From Betaproteobacteria bacterium Ga0074130 (GTDB lineage Bacteria; Pseudomonadota; Gammaproteobacteria; Burkholderiales; Rhodocyclaceae): 64,000 nt of DNA. The stretch lies in assembly GCA_001464495.1 (NCBI GenBank), contig LNDZ01000022.1:1-64000 (forward strand), given 5' to 3'. Shown here piece after piece: positions 16,856-26,339 of this stretch. A program made the position numbers and the translations under genes. The notes below the pieces were generated by a model that ran no database searches, was not told the DNA's origin, and saw only the letters and a program-made list of their open reading frames with translations. Within the stretch, counting starts at the first letter, position 1; every line of letters begins with the position of its first letter.

Positions 16856-17452
16856 TTAGGCTCCCTTCTTTTCTTCGCCGATGACGATCTTGCTGTCACT
16901 CACGTACATATGCGGCGGAACTTCGAGGTTGTCAGGGGCGGGCTTGCTCTTGTAGACCCGACCAGCCATATCGAACGTGGAACCATGGCACGGACAGATA
17001 AAGCCACCGGGCCACGTTGCGCCAAGACCACTTTCGTCTCCGGTCTTGAACTTGTCAGTGGGTGAACATCCAAGATGGGTGCAGATACCAACCGCCACCA
17101 GCACATTTGGCTTGATCGAACGGGTTTCGTTCTGGCAGTACTTGGGCTGCATGTTCTTTTCGGACTTAGGATCACTGACCTCGCCTTCAACCTTCTTCAG
17201 CGACGCGAGTTGCTCGTCGGTACGGTTGATGATCCAGACAGGCTTCCCACGCCACTCGACAGTCATCATCTGACCAGGCTCAAGCTTGGAAATATCGACC
17301 TCAACTGGCGCGCCTGCGGCCTTGGCACGCTCTGACGGCAGCATGCTGGACACAAACGGCGTTGCTACAACTGCACCGCCCACACCCCCGATGGCGGCAG
17401 TCGCCACCAGCAGACGGCGCCGACCGCAATCTACTTTCTCGTCACAACTCAT
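16856..17452 (-). CDS. petA: Ubiquinol-cytochrome c reductase, Rieske iron-sulfur protein
   Basis: The 198-aa subunit starts MSCDEKVDCGRRRLLV, a Tat-type signal anchor with twin arginines, then one hydrophobic segment (about residues 15-35). The 2Fe-2S ligands lie in CTHLGC and CPCHGS (two Cys and two His). I set the start at 17452 because AGGGGTGA precedes it and the N-terminus matches the family; the upstream extension to 17503 is not conserved. First gene of the petABC operon. Confidence 0.97.
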   Translation of the reverse strand: MSCDEKVDCGRRRLLVATAAIGGVGGAVVATPFVSSMLPSERAKAAGAPVEVDISKLEPGQMMTVEWRGKPVWIINRTDEQLASLKKVEGEVSDPKSEKNMQPKYCQNETRSIKPNVLVAVGICTHLGCSPTDKFKTGDESGLGATWPGGFICPCHGSTFDMAGRVYKSKPAPDNLEVPPHMYVSDSKIVIGEEKKGA

Positions 17453-17575
17453 GGAGTCACCCCTGAAATGAAGAACAGAAACTTGGTCTTGCGCAAAAAT
17501 CAAACCATAACCTTAGTGCGCTATCTTAACCTATGCCACCTCAGGATTAAAGTCTTCAATAGGGGAATGTATGAA

Positions 17576-18784
17576 CTAAATGATGCCTTTTTGACGCAGA
17601 TCAGCAACATCTTCCGTGCTGTAGCCCAAACTGGTGAGAATAGCTTCAGTATCGGCACCCAAGGCAGGGCCGATATGAAGCACTTCACCAGGTGTCTCAG
17701 TCAGCTTAGGCACAATGCCGGGCATGCGGAACGGCTTGCCATCTGGCAATTGCGCTGACTTCAACATTTCGCGCGCCAAAAACTGGGGATCGCCAAACAT
17801 ATCCTCGACCGAGTAGATACGACTGGCAGGGACACCTGCATCCCCCAGCAACTTGAGCACATCAACTTCATCGTGACGCGCCACCCAGTCGTCAATGACC
17901 CCATACAGTTCTGTTGCACGGGTATCTCGGCCAGCATTGGTCTGTAGCACTGGATCAGCCGCGAGATCCGAACGCCCCATGACCTCCATGCAGCGGCGGA
18001 AGATGGCATCACCGTTAGCGCCAACGATCAAATGCTTGCCGTCTTTGGTTGTATGCGTATTGGATGGAGTGATACCAGGCATGACATTGCCGGTGCGCTC
18101 CCGGACAAAACCAAACACATCAAACTCTGGGACCAGACTTTCCATCATGGCAAACACGGCCTCATACAAGGCCACATCCACCACCTGCCCCTTGCCGCCA
18201 TTCACCTCTTTGTGACGCAGCGCCATCAGTGCACCAATAGCAGCCCACAAGGCGGCGATCGAATCGCCGATGGACACACCGGTCTTGACTGGTGGTCGAT
18301 CTGCAAATCCGGTGACATAGCGCAAGCCGCCCATAGACTCACCAATGGCTCCAAAGCCTGGCTGCTGCGCCATCGGGCCAGTCTGCCCAAAGCCGGACAA
18401 CCGCACCATGACCAGTCCCGGATTAATCGCTGACAACACATCCCAGCCAACACCCAGTTTTTCGAGCACACCGGGGCGGAAATTTTCGACCACGATACTG
18501 GCCTCTGCGACCAGCTTTTTCAGGATTTCAACCGCTTCAGGCTGCTTGAGGTTGAGCGTCAGTGATTGTTTATTGCGTGCCTGCAGATACCACCAAAGCG
18601 ATGTTCCCTCATACACCTTGCGCCAACTGCGCAGTGGATCGCCCTCACCCGGCGTTTCGATCTTGATGACTTCGGCACCGAACTCGGCGAGGATGCGGGA
18701 GCAGAAAGGGCCGGCAATCAGAGTACCGAGCTCAATCACCTTTACGCCCTGCAAAGGCTTGTGTGTAGAGGCCGTATTCGACAT
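17576..18784 (-). CDS. Family III CoA transferase (CaiB/BaiF type)
   Basis: The 402-aa enzyme transfers CoA between carboxylic acids. Markers are VIELGTLIAGPFCSRILAEF at the start, ARNKQSLTLNLK, VENFRPGVLEKLG and the region TGFADRPPVKTGVSIGDSIA, where the Asp is the expected acyl-accepting residue. The substrate pair cannot be told from sequence; formyl-, succinyl- and carnitine-type enzymes share this fold. It begins 9 bases after the lipoprotein gene, so it appears to be the distal gene of the dnaX-ybaB-recR transcript. Confidence 0.9.
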   Translation of the reverse strand: MSNTASTHKPLQGVKVIELGTLIAGPFCSRILAEFGAEVIKIETPGEGDPLRSWRKVYEGTSLWWYLQARNKQSLTLNLKQPEAVEILKKLVAEASIVVENFRPGVLEKLGVGWDVLSAINPGLVMVRLSGFGQTGPMAQQPGFGAIGESMGGLRYVTGFADRPPVKTGVSIGDSIAALWAAIGALMALRHKEVNGGKGQVVDVALYEAVFAMMESLVPEFDVFGFVRERTGNVMPGITPSNTHTTKDGKHLIVGANGDAIFRRCMEVMGRSDLAADPVLQTNAGRDTRATELYGVIDDWVARHDEVDVLKLLGDAGVPASRIYSVEDMFGDPQFLAREMLKSAQLPDGKPFRMPGIVPKLTETPGEVLHIGPALGADTEAILTSLGYSTEDVADLRQKGII

Positions 18785-18793
18785 AGCGAGTAA

Positions 18794-19624
18794 CTAGACG
18801 ATTCCCAGTTTGGCGAAGCGGCGCTTAAGTGCACCTTGGAGTTGCTCGATGATGTCAGGCCTCAAACGATCCAAAACCTGAGGGCGCAAGTTATTTTTCG
18901 ACACAGTAGTGATGCCATAAGCGGATGCATCAATCGTACGCGCATCGTCAGCGGCAGCTGATCGTACCAACAGCGCACCTTTAACATCGATCACGCTGAC
19001 AGCAATATTGGCGTGAACATAGGCTTTCTTATCACTAGCACTCCCAGTCGAGCGCATCCATACACCCACACCATCAGGCTGAAAGTGATTAGAGGCCATC
19101 AACAATAAGGGAAAGGTCAGCGGCAAGGCCGAATCACCATCGTTCTGCAAGCGATCATTGCGTGCCGTAGTAATAACGATGCAGGCGTCCAGACCATTGG
19201 CTTTTGCTAACTCGGCAATCGGCTTTTTGAGTCGCTCTTCATGGTAGACGGCAACCACCCCGCCCTCCACCACACCTGCAGTAAGCAGGTTATACAGTTG
19301 GGCACGATCATAGGTAATCGATTTCAACTGCCACGGCAAATGAGACTTCTCGATCAGTCGGGGAACGAACGTATTGATGGTGTCGCCAATACGTCCATCC
19401 ATATTGATCGTCTCGCGCTCGTTCTGAAGCGCTGTCAATCCAATCAGGTCGAAAGTTGCCTGCTCAGGCACCAGATTGATCACCGCCACATTGCGGATGC
19501 GCATTTCCTGAGCAAATGTCATTCGCTTCGCAGCACAGCCACCTAAGGAGACAAGGGCTATCAAACAAAAAGCCAGCACTCCATGCCGACGCATCAAAAC
19601 AATGACTTGCGATAATCGTGGCAT
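18794..19624 (-). CDS. Predicted lipoprotein, unknown function
   Basis: A 276-aa protein has a signal peptide ending in the lipobox SLGGC (about residues 26-30) and a mature part of mixed alpha/beta character. Motifs include VAVINLVPEQATFDLIGLTALQN and DACIVITTARNDRLQ. I do not recognise a named family. The start at 19624 has AAGG about 8 bases upstream; a second Met at residue 12 would also make a good signal peptide. It lies between recR (14-base gap) and the CoA transferase (9-base gap). Confidence 0.7.
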   Translation of the reverse strand: MPRLSQVIVLMRRHGVLAFCLIALVSLGGCAAKRMTFAQEMRIRNVAVINLVPEQATFDLIGLTALQNERETINMDGRIGDTINTFVPRLIEKSHLPWQLKSITYDRAQLYNLLTAGVVEGGVVAVYHEERLKKPIAELAKANGLDACIVITTARNDRLQNDGDSALPLTFPLLLMASNHFQPDGVGVWMRSTGSASDKKAYVHANIAVSVIDVKGALLVRSAAADDARTIDASAYGITTVSKNNLRPQVLDRLRPDIIEQLQGALKRRFAKLGIV

Positions 19625-19638
19625 GTCGGTGCGCCTTG

Positions 19639-20235
19639 TCAGTATTCCCTGCGTTCGATAAAGGCCTGGGCAACCGTCCCTGCATCGGTAAACTCAAGCT
19701 CGCCACCGACCGGCACACCGCGGGCAATCCGGCTGACCTTGAGGCCACGGGCGCGCATCAGTTCTGAAACGTAATGCGCGGTAGCCTCGCCTTCGTTGGT
19801 GAAATTAGTGGCCATGATGACTTCCTGTACTTGCCCATCACTGGCACGCGCAATCAACTGTTCAAGCTTCAACTCACGCGGCCCGATACCATCCAATGGG
19901 GATAGACGTCCCATCAGCACATAGTAAAGGCCATTGTAGGCGTGGGTCTGCTCCATCACATTCATATCGATGGGCATTTCGACAACACACAGTTGAGCAG
20001 GATTGCGCTTGGGCGAAGCGCAGCGCGCGCAAACTTCTTCTTCGGTGAAAGTATTGCAGCGTGAACAACGACGCAAATTAGTCAGCGCGCCGGACAGCGC
20101 ACCGGACAGACGCTCAGCGCCGCGCGGGTCCCGCTGCAACAGGTGATACGCCATGCGCTGCGCCGACTTGGGCCCAACGCCCGGTAGGCAACGCAATGCC
20201 TCGATCAGTTCTTCGAGGCTATTCGGCTCTTTCAT
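19639..20235 (-). CDS. recR: Recombination protein RecR
   Basis: The 198-aa protein of the RecFOR gap-repair pathway has an N-terminal helix-hairpin-helix ([27 protein letters not shown]), a C4 zinc finger ([16 protein letters not shown], about residues 57-72) and a Toprim domain ([13 protein letters not shown]). Its TGATG overlap with ybaB and the order dnaX-ybaB-recR match E. coli. It forms ring-shaped clamps that load RecA with RecO. Confidence 0.97.
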   Translation of the reverse strand: MKEPNSLEELIEALRCLPGVGPKSAQRMAYHLLQRDPRGAERLSGALSGALTNLRRCSRCNTFTEEEVCARCASPKRNPAQLCVVEMPIDMNVMEQTHAYNGLYYVLMGRLSPLDGIGPRELKLEQLIARASDGQVQEVIMATNFTNEGEATAHYVSELMRARGLKVSRIARGVPVGGELEFTDAGTVAQAFIERREY

Positions 20236-20558
20236 CAGAACGGCAGCTTCATGCCCGGCGGCAGATTCATGCCAGCGGTAAAGCCACTCATCTTGGCCTG
20301 CGTTGTTGCTTCGATCTTGCGAACAGCATCATTGACGGCCGCTGCGATGAGGTCTTCCAACATATCCTTATCGTCGAGTACGGACGGATCAATGAAGACC
20401 CGACGCATATCGTGCTTGCAGGTCATGGTGACTTTGACCATACCAGCACCAGACTCGCCTTGTACTTCGATGGATGCCAGCTCTTCCTGCGCCTTGGCCA
20501 TCTTTTCCTGCATCTGTTGGGCTTGCTTCATCAGCCCGGCAATGCCGCCCTTCATCAT
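20235..20558 (-). CDS. ybaB: Nucleoid-associated protein YbaB/EbfC
   Basis: The 107-aa dimeric DNA-binding protein starts [20 protein letters not shown], the conserved N-terminal helix, and has the central strands [20 protein letters not shown]. It lies in the dnaX-ybaB-recR operon, 14 bases after dnaX and overlapping recR by one base. Confidence 0.96.
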   Translation of the reverse strand: MMKGGIAGLMKQAQQMQEKMAKAQEELASIEVQGESGAGMVKVTMTCKHDMRRVFIDPSVLDDKDMLEDLIAAAVNDAVRKIEATTQAKMSGFTAGMNLPPGMKLPF

Positions 20559-20572
20559 AATCGTGACTCCGC

Positions 20573-22243
20573 TTATTCTAGGGGTTTAATCGACGCTTCA
20601 TTGATGGTGGCATCAAAGATGTCCACCACTTGGCGCACAAAAGGATCTTCTTCAATCGCAGCGACGGCACGCTCTTGCCGTTCGCGCTTGATGTTGTTGC
20701 TGCGTGCAACCGGCGTTTCGCCGGCCGGGTCAGCGAGTTGCACTGTGAGGCGCAAACTACGACCAAAGTGTCGCTCCAGCTCTGCTTGCAGCTTGGCCTG
20801 CGGTGCAGGCCCCAGCAGATGCTTGTGCAGAGGCGGCAGGCGCAACGTCACGGCAGCATCGTCAATCACCACCAGCTCGCAATACTGCGCCAACTGACGC
20901 GCCATCCCGACGAGGTTCAGGCGGGCCGAAATCTCATGCCAGTCGTGAGGCGGCGTATTCACTGGGACGGCCGAAACGCGCGGCATGGCGGGTGCTGCAG
21001 CAACCGATGATGGTTCGGTAGGTGGCACATCAACCCATGGCTTTTCAACCTTTGGCGCCTCTGCTCGCAGCGGGTCAGCGGCGGGCACAGCAATGCTCTT
21101 ACGAACAGCTGGGGCGAGATTGGGTGCCTTCAGCGGTGCAGCACGACGCGGGGTATCGCCAGACTCGGGGCGAAAAGCCACCAGACGCATCAGCGCCATG
21201 GTGAATCCTGCATATTCATCCGGAGCAAGGCGCAGATCGTCTCGACCGTGAATGGCGATCTGGTAGCAGAGCTGCAAAAACTCCGGATCAAACGCGCTGG
21301 CATACTTTTCCAAGCGAGCACGCTCAGCGGGATCGGTCAACGCATCCGGCGCCATCTGCGCCAGCGCGATGCGATGGAATAGCGTCGCCAGCTCTTGCAA
21401 CGCTGCTTCAAAAGATAGGCTGCGTGTAGCCATCTGATCAGCCACGCCGATCAGCGCATGAATGTCGAAGGCGGCCAGTCCATCGAGCAGGGCATACAAG
21501 TAATCGTCACCGACCGTGCCGAGCATATCGCGCACGCCGGCTTCGAGCACCTGCCCTGCGCCGTGCGCAATGGCCTGATCCAGCAAGGACAGCGCATCAC
21601 GCATCGAGCCATTCGCAGCACGGGCCAACTGACGCAGCGCTGGCGCTTCGAAGGTGATGTTTTCTTGCGTCAGCACATTCGTGAGGTGGTCGACGATGTG
21701 GTGCTGCGGCATCTGCTTAAGATTGAACTGCAGGCAGCGGGACAGCACAGTGACCGGAATCTTCTGCGGATCGGTCGTGGCAAGAATAAATTTGACGTGT
21801 TCTGGCGGCTCTTCGAGCGTCTTCAGCATCGCGTTGAAGGCGTGACCGGAGAGCTGATGGACTTCATCGATCACATAGACCTTGTAGCGGCCGCGCGTCG
21901 GCGCATAAGTCGCGCGCTCCAGCAGCTGGGTCATATCCTCGACACCGCGATTGGAAGCAGCATCCAGTTCGATGTAGTCAATAAAGCGGCCACTGTCGAT
22001 CTCGGTACAGCTGGAACATACGCCGCAGGGCGTAGCCGTCAGGCCGGTTTCGCAATTCAAGGCCTTGGCCATGATGCGCGCGATGGTGGTCTTGCCCACA
22101 CCGCGTGTGCCAGTAAAGAGATAAGCGTGATGGAGACGTTGCTCGGTCAGCGCGTGGCTCAGCGCCTTGACCACATGTTCCTGCCCCACCAGCGTGGCAA
22201 ACGATTTGGGGCGCCACTTGCGCGCCAAAACTTGATAGCTCAT
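20573..22243 (-). CDS. dnaX: DNA polymerase III subunit gamma/tau
   Basis: The 556-aa clamp-loader ATPase has the AAA+ module (about residues 1-240) with Walker [10 protein letters not shown], a zinc module CGVCSSC, Walker B DEVHQLS and the sensor region [17 protein letters not shown]. Domain III (about 245-360) is followed by a Pro/Ala-rich linker and a tau-specific C-terminal region. I saw no A AAA AAG slippery heptamer in the gene, so E. coli-style frameshifting to make gamma is not evident. It is the first gene of the dnaX-ybaB-recR operon, and the SRP RNA gene lies upstream. Confidence 0.97.
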   Translation of the reverse strand: MSYQVLARKWRPKSFATLVGQEHVVKALSHALTEQRLHHAYLFTGTRGVGKTTIARIMAKALNCETGLTATPCGVCSSCTEIDSGRFIDYIELDAASNRGVEDMTQLLERATYAPTRGRYKVYVIDEVHQLSGHAFNAMLKTLEEPPEHVKFILATTDPQKIPVTVLSRCLQFNLKQMPQHHIVDHLTNVLTQENITFEAPALRQLARAANGSMRDALSLLDQAIAHGAGQVLEAGVRDMLGTVGDDYLYALLDGLAAFDIHALIGVADQMATRSLSFEAALQELATLFHRIALAQMAPDALTDPAERARLEKYASAFDPEFLQLCYQIAIHGRDDLRLAPDEYAGFTMALMRLVAFRPESGDTPRRAAPLKAPNLAPAVRKSIAVPAADPLRAEAPKVEKPWVDVPPTEPSSVAAAPAMPRVSAVPVNTPPHDWHEISARLNLVGMARQLAQYCELVVIDDAAVTLRLPPLHKHLLGPAPQAKLQAELERHFGRSLRLTVQLADPAGETPVARSNNIKRERQERAVAAIEEDPFVRQVVDIFDATINEASIKPLE

Positions 22244-22290
22244 AAGGGCGATTTTAGCGGTGAATGGCTGATGTGCGAAACCTGACTAAT

Positions 22291-22326
22291 CGCCTCCCCC
22301 GCTCGGCGGGGAAGGATGGGAGGGGG
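22291..22326 (-). repeat. Palindromic repeat, probable member of a dispersed family
   Basis: On the minus strand this reads CCCTCCCATCC, then a hairpin CCTTCCCCGC-CGA-GCGGGGGAGG, then CGATT. The same order (CCCTCCCA-CC, a Y-rich arm, CCGAG loop, R-rich arm, GGCGA) occurs twice at 33.84-33.98 kb, though with gaps in the alignment. It lies between dnaX and the SRP RNA gene. Confidence 0.5.
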
Positions 22327-22337
22327 TGTTTCCACCA

Positions 22338-22380
22338 GCCACCCCAATGTACTTTCGGCAGGAAAATACATTGGGGTGGC
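22338..22380 (-). repeat. 14-bp perfect inverted repeat at the SRP RNA 3' end
   Basis: GCCACCCCAATGTA (22338-22351) pairs perfectly with TACATTGGGGTGGC (22367-22380) across a 15-base loop. Its first arm in the minus-strand transcript begins at the last bases of the SRP RNA. It may terminate or help process the RNA, but it lacks a T-tract. Confidence 0.7.
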
Positions 22381-22473
22381 GAGCCTGACCCCCGGCACTT
22401 GCAGGAAATGGCTGTGGCTGCTTCCTTCCGGACCTGACCAGGTTGACCACCCCACAATGCGGGGAGACCCGCC
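22378..22473 (-). ncRNA. ffs: Signal recognition particle RNA (4.5S, ffs)
   Basis: The minus strand contains the invariant GGTCAGGTCCGGAAGGAAG apical region, where Ffh binds, followed by CAGCC. The flanks pair into one long rod: 5' GGCGGGTCTCCCCGCA with 3' TGCCGGGG...GGCTCGCC. The ends are set by this pairing, giving about 96 nt. It works with Ffh to target inner-membrane proteins. It lies upstream of dnaX on the same strand, near dnaX as in E. coli. Confidence 0.95.
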
Positions 22474-22480
22474 ACGCCGA

Positions 22481-22486
22481 ATTCTA
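22481..22486 (-). promoter_or_regulatory. -10 element of the SRP RNA promoter
   Basis: On the minus strand TAGAAT is followed by seven bases and then the first paired G of the SRP RNA (22473), the expected distance to a transcription start. The -35 region (near 22504) is weak. Confidence 0.55.
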
Positions 22487-22506
22487 ACAGAGAAAGCCGC
22501 TCGCCC

Positions 22507-23370
22507 TCACGCTGCTGCATCAAGCAGAAAGTGGCGCACAAGCTCGATTTGCTCAGCTGCCATCAGGGCTGGCGCGTGTCCGATACCTGCAATTTCAATC
22601 AGTTGCGCACGCGGGCCGCGCTGGGTCATGGCCTCAGCTGTGACACGGGTAAGCAAGTCGGATTCTGCCCCCCGCAACAGCAAAGTGGGGCATGCAATCA
22701 TGTCGTAGAGCGGCCACAGCTCAATATCCAGCCCACCACTTGCCACCACGGCCTGCTGATAAGCCGCTGCGATCGATGGATCGTAGCGAAATTCAACCTT
22801 AGCGTCGGCAGCGCGATGCGTCACATGCGTAGTCAGGTGCTGCCATTGCGCATCCGTCAGTGGCCCGAAACCGGGGCTGACCATACGCACATACGCCTCG
22901 GCGGCCGCCTCATTGTCAAAACGCGGCGGCTTGCCCAAATACTGGCCGATTCGTTGCAAGGAGGCTGCCGTAATGACCGGACCAACATCGTTGAGCACCA
23001 GCTTGCGGATCGGATTGCCAGGCTGGGCGGCAATACCCATACCAATCAGCCCGCCCATCGACGTACCCACCCAATGCAGGGTCTGTGGTGCCAGCCAAGC
23101 AACCAAGGTCATCATATCGGCAGCATATTGCGGGATGGAATACAGTGCAGGATCGGGCAACCACTCGCTCTGGCCACGGCCGGCCACGTCAGGGCAAACC
23201 ACCCGATAGTCAGTCGCCAGTGCCTGCGCCAGATCGTCAAAATCGCGCCCGCAACGCGTCAGCCCATGTACGCACAACAGCACATTAGGATTGGTGGGAT
23301 CGCCCCACTCCACAAACGCCATCCGGTGCATACCGCCCGGATGCGCACATTGCACACTGCCCTGCCGCAT
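22507..23370 (-). CDS. Alpha/beta-fold hydrolase
   Basis: The 287-aa product has the alpha/beta hydrolase pattern: an oxyanion-hole HG motif (LLCVHGLTRCGRDFD, about residue 35), nucleophile elbow GTSMGG (about 108) and final His in GIGHAPAL. The catalytic Ser is in GTSMG. The substrate is unknown. I chose ATG 23370, which has GGAG 7 bases upstream and begins MRQGSVQCAHPGG, typical for these proteins; frames extend to 23451 inside comEC. It follows comEC by 13 bases, so it is probably cotranscribed. Confidence 0.88.
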   Translation of the reverse strand: MRQGSVQCAHPGGMHRMAFVEWGDPTNPNVLLCVHGLTRCGRDFDDLAQALATDYRVVCPDVAGRGQSEWLPDPALYSIPQYAADMMTLVAWLAPQTLHWVGTSMGGLIGMGIAAQPGNPIRKLVLNDVGPVITAASLQRIGQYLGKPPRFDNEAAAEAYVRMVSPGFGPLTDAQWQHLTTHVTHRAADAKVEFRYDPSIAAAYQQAVVASGGLDIELWPLYDMIACPTLLLRGAESDLLTRVTAEAMTQRGPRAQLIEIAGIGHAPALMAAEQIELVRHFLLDAAA

Positions 23371-23383
23371 AGCCAATCTCCAG

Positions 23384-25711
23384 TTATGGACTTGCATGCC
23401 AGTAGCGTCGGCGCTGTTCGCGCGCACTGGCAATTTGTATTCCCTGCCCACTGTAACTCAGGCGTAGCGCACCGTCGTGATCGGTACGATGAATCTCCCT
23501 ACTGTCATAGCGCGCTAAGACGCTGGGATGAGGATGACGAAATCGGTTGAGATAACCGACAGGAAAAATGACTGCTCGCGGATCAACAGCCCCGATGAAC
23601 TCAGGCAAGGAAGATGTCTTGCTGCCGTGATGCGGTACCAACATGACATCGACCTTGAGTCTCTCTGGTACACGCTGCAGCAACGCCCGTTCCGAACGCG
23701 CCTCGATGTCAGCGGTCAGGAGTGCGCTGCCGTGGCTGCTATCAATACGCAGCACGCAGCTCATGTCGTTACTCTTGCCGCCTTCGCGTGCGTAATCGCT
23801 TGCCATGGGGTGCAAAAGCTCAAAGCGCACCTCATCCCAGGTCCACGTCTGCCCCGCTTCACAGGGGGCTTGCGCGACGGGCAATGCCGCCAGCCGATGT
23901 TCAAAAGGCGCCGAGGTCAGCATCTGTGTCACGGAAACTCCGTCGACGACAGACTCGGCACCACCCGAATGATCGTTGTCCGCATGGGTGACCACCAACA
24001 TATCAAGCTGGCCGACACCCAGCGCACGCAGGTAGGGCAGGATGATGCGATTGCCGCTATCTGATTCCTCAGAGTAGGAAGGGCCCGTGTCAAATAGCAG
24101 ATCATGCGTAGCAGTTTGCACATGCACGGCCAAACCCTGCCCCACATCGAGCGTCGTCACCTGAAGCTCGCCCGGTGCCGGCCGTGGTGGCGACCATGAC
24201 AGCAAGACCAGCACAGGCAGCACACCCAGCCAGCGGGCAGGCACGCCTTTGGGGAGCAGGAGCCAGACAGCCCCGCCTAGCGCCAGCAGAATCAGCGGCA
24301 AGGGTGCGGCCGCCTGCTGCCAGCTACTGTAGGGCAAGGCGGCCAGCCAGCTCATCAAAGCCATCATGCCACTCAACAAGGCATGCGCCGGGTGCAGCAG
24401 AAAAGCCAAGCCGGGCAGTGTAGCCAGCAAGGCCAATGGCGTAATGACAAAGCTCATCAGTGGAATCGCAATGGCATTAGCGATAGGCGAGACCAAGGAA
24501 AACTGCTGAAATAGCGCGAGCAACACAGGCAGTAGCCCCAAGCTCATGGCCCATTGTGCACGGCCCCAGCGCTGCAGCCAATGCCCCTCCTGCAAACGCC
24601 CTGCGCCGATATAGAACAGCATCGCCACGGCACCGAAGGACAACCAAAAGCCGGGCGCCAAAACCGCCCAGGGGTCGAAAAACAGCACCACAAACAAGGC
24701 CAGCGCCAGTACATGGCGAGATGCGAGGTTGCGGCGAGTCCACAAAGCAATGGCCACTACCGCCAACATGTAGAGCGTGCGCTGCGCTGGTACAGCGAAG
24801 CCGGACAGTAGCCCATAAGCAAAGGCCGTCAGCACGCCGCCAATCACGGCGGCCTTCTGCGCCGGCAAATGCAGCATCAACCAGCGCGAGCGACGCCACA
24901 GGAAATTGACGAGCGCATAGGCCAGCCCAGCCAACATGGTGATGTGCAAGCCAGAAATTGAAACGAGATGGGTAATCCCAGTACGTGCAAACAAGTCCCA
25001 CTGGCTGCGTGGCACAGCCTGCTGATCACCCACTGCCAACGCCACCAGCACACCGGCGTATGGCGCCTCACCCAGCGTCTGTTTAAAGCGGCTGCGCACC
25101 TGCTCACGCAATGTTTCAATACCCAAACCCGCTGTTTCCAATCGTTGCTGCTCCCCCTTTGGGCGGATATAACCAGTCGCACGAATGCCCCGCTCAAACA
25201 GAAAGGCCTCGTAGTCAAAACCATAGGGATTGAGATTGCCATGCGGCCGCTTAAGCCGGACTGTCAGCTGCCAACGCTCGCCGGCATGCAGGACTGGCAC
25301 GCGCAGATCAACACCATCACGGAAGCCTTGGTTGTACCAAGCCAATGAAATACGCCGAGGAATCTGCGCCGGCGACTCCACCGCAAACTCGAAGCGCCAG
25401 CCCCGCTCAATCTGCTGCGGCATGCTGGCAATCCGTCCGGTGATCACCACATCCTCACCTTCGAGCTCAGGCGGTAGCTGATCCAGCAAACGGGCTTGGG
25501 CCAGCCAACTTGCCCATCCGAGCCCAAAAATGAAAGCCGCCACAGGTAGCAACACAAAGGCACGCTGCCAACGTGATCGCATCAAAAAGTACAAGCCGAG
25601 CAGCCCACCAGCGCTGATGGCGACCAGCCATAGCGCTGGTGGCGCAAGCAAACTTGATTGGCACTGCAGCCATACGATGCCGAGTGCGAATGCGATGACG
25701 GACAGAATCAT
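23384..25711 (-). CDS. comEC: DNA uptake channel ComEC/Rec2
   Basis: The 775-aa inner-membrane protein moves transforming single-stranded DNA into the cytoplasm. It has N-terminal membrane helices and an OB-like region (about residues 1-200), the Competence domain (about 210-480; HLVSISGLHITMLAGLAY is characteristic) and a C-terminal metallo-beta-lactamase-like domain (about 520-760) with VTHADNDHSGG and MLVPHHGSKTSS. The metal-binding D-x-D-H and H residues are present, so the nuclease-like domain looks intact. No other competence genes are in the window. Confidence 0.94.
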   Translation of the reverse strand: MILSVIAFALGIVWLQCQSSLLAPPALWLVAISAGGLLGLYFLMRSRWQRAFVLLPVAAFIFGLGWASWLAQARLLDQLPPELEGEDVVITGRIASMPQQIERGWRFEFAVESPAQIPRRISLAWYNQGFRDGVDLRVPVLHAGERWQLTVRLKRPHGNLNPYGFDYEAFLFERGIRATGYIRPKGEQQRLETAGLGIETLREQVRSRFKQTLGEAPYAGVLVALAVGDQQAVPRSQWDLFARTGITHLVSISGLHITMLAGLAYALVNFLWRRSRWLMLHLPAQKAAVIGGVLTAFAYGLLSGFAVPAQRTLYMLAVVAIALWTRRNLASRHVLALALFVVLFFDPWAVLAPGFWLSFGAVAMLFYIGAGRLQEGHWLQRWGRAQWAMSLGLLPVLLALFQQFSLVSPIANAIAIPLMSFVITPLALLATLPGLAFLLHPAHALLSGMMALMSWLAALPYSSWQQAAAPLPLILLALGGAVWLLLPKGVPARWLGVLPVLVLLSWSPPRPAPGELQVTTLDVGQGLAVHVQTATHDLLFDTGPSYSEESDSGNRIILPYLRALGVGQLDMLVVTHADNDHSGGAESVVDGVSVTQMLTSAPFEHRLAALPVAQAPCEAGQTWTWDEVRFELLHPMASDYAREGGKSNDMSCVLRIDSSHGSALLTADIEARSERALLQRVPERLKVDVMLVPHHGSKTSSLPEFIGAVDPRAVIFPVGYLNRFRHPHPSVLARYDSREIHRTDHDGALRLSYSGQGIQIASAREQRRRYWHASP

Positions 25712-25790
25712 GTGGGCAGTCTAATTCATGGGCCTAACCATTCCCATAACCATGGGCATAATGGCTGCTGAATCCAACCCAGTCATCCCC

Positions 25791-26330
25791 ATGAGTACTG
25801 ACCCCACGACACTACGCTCCCTCTGCGCCAACTTTCCTGATCATGGCCGCCTTGATGCAATTTATCTGCGTCCTGAACGACGTGTCGATGTGGTCTCTGC
25901 GGACGTTGCAACCGCACTGGTTGCGCGCGGCCTAGAGGGGGATCGCAGCGCCGAACGAACACCAAGCAAGCCCGAAGGCAGCAAACGGCAAGTCACGCTA
26001 ATCCAGGCCGAGCATCTGCCAGCAGTCGCGGCCTTTCTCAAGCAAGCCAGCGTCAACCCTGCCCTGCTGCGACGTAATCTGGTGATTTCTGGACTTAACC
26101 TGCTCGCCGCTAAGTCCCTGTTCAAGGATCAGCCGCTGTATCTGCGGTTGGGTGCAGAAGTTGTGCTGGAAATCACCGGGCCATGCGAACCCTGCTCGCG
26201 CATGGAAGAAGTGCTGGGGCCTGGTGGCTATAACGCCATGCGCGGCCACGGTGGCATGACGGCCCGTGTGCTGCAGGGTGGCAGCTTCAGTGTGGGAGAC
26301 CCGGTTCGCGCCGGAATCGCCACGGTCTAA
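25791..26330 (+). CDS. MOSC-domain protein
   Basis: The 179-aa product is a MOSC domain (Moco sulfurase C-terminal type) of the YiiM-like bacterial class. Visible motifs are GLEGDRSAERTPSKPEGSKR, RRNLVISGLNLLA and the conserved Cys region GPCEPCSRMEEVLGPGGYNAM, then the RGHGG loop. MOSC proteins handle molybdenum cofactor or activated sulfur. Several starts are possible (25728, 25761, 25791); none has a good ribosome binding site, and I chose 25791 by homology. It is divergent from comEC and converges on the exported protein gene. Confidence 0.88.
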   Translation: MSTDPTTLRSLCANFPDHGRLDAIYLRPERRVDVVSADVATALVARGLEGDRSAERTPSKPEGSKRQVTLIQAEHLPAVAAFLKQASVNPALLRRNLVISGLNLLAAKSLFKDQPLYLRLGAEVVLEITGPCEPCSRMEEVLGPGGYNAMRGHGGMTARVLQGGSFSVGDPVRAGIATV

Positions 26331-26339
26331 TACCCCGCG

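Noticed and set aside
20573..22243. Programmed -1 frameshift site in dnaX
   Set aside because: No A AAA AAG heptamer or similar run was seen on the coding strand.
22531..23550. Plus-strand 339-codon frame opposite the hydrolase and comEC genes
   Set aside because: Antisense to two well-supported genes, with no motif or ribosome binding site.
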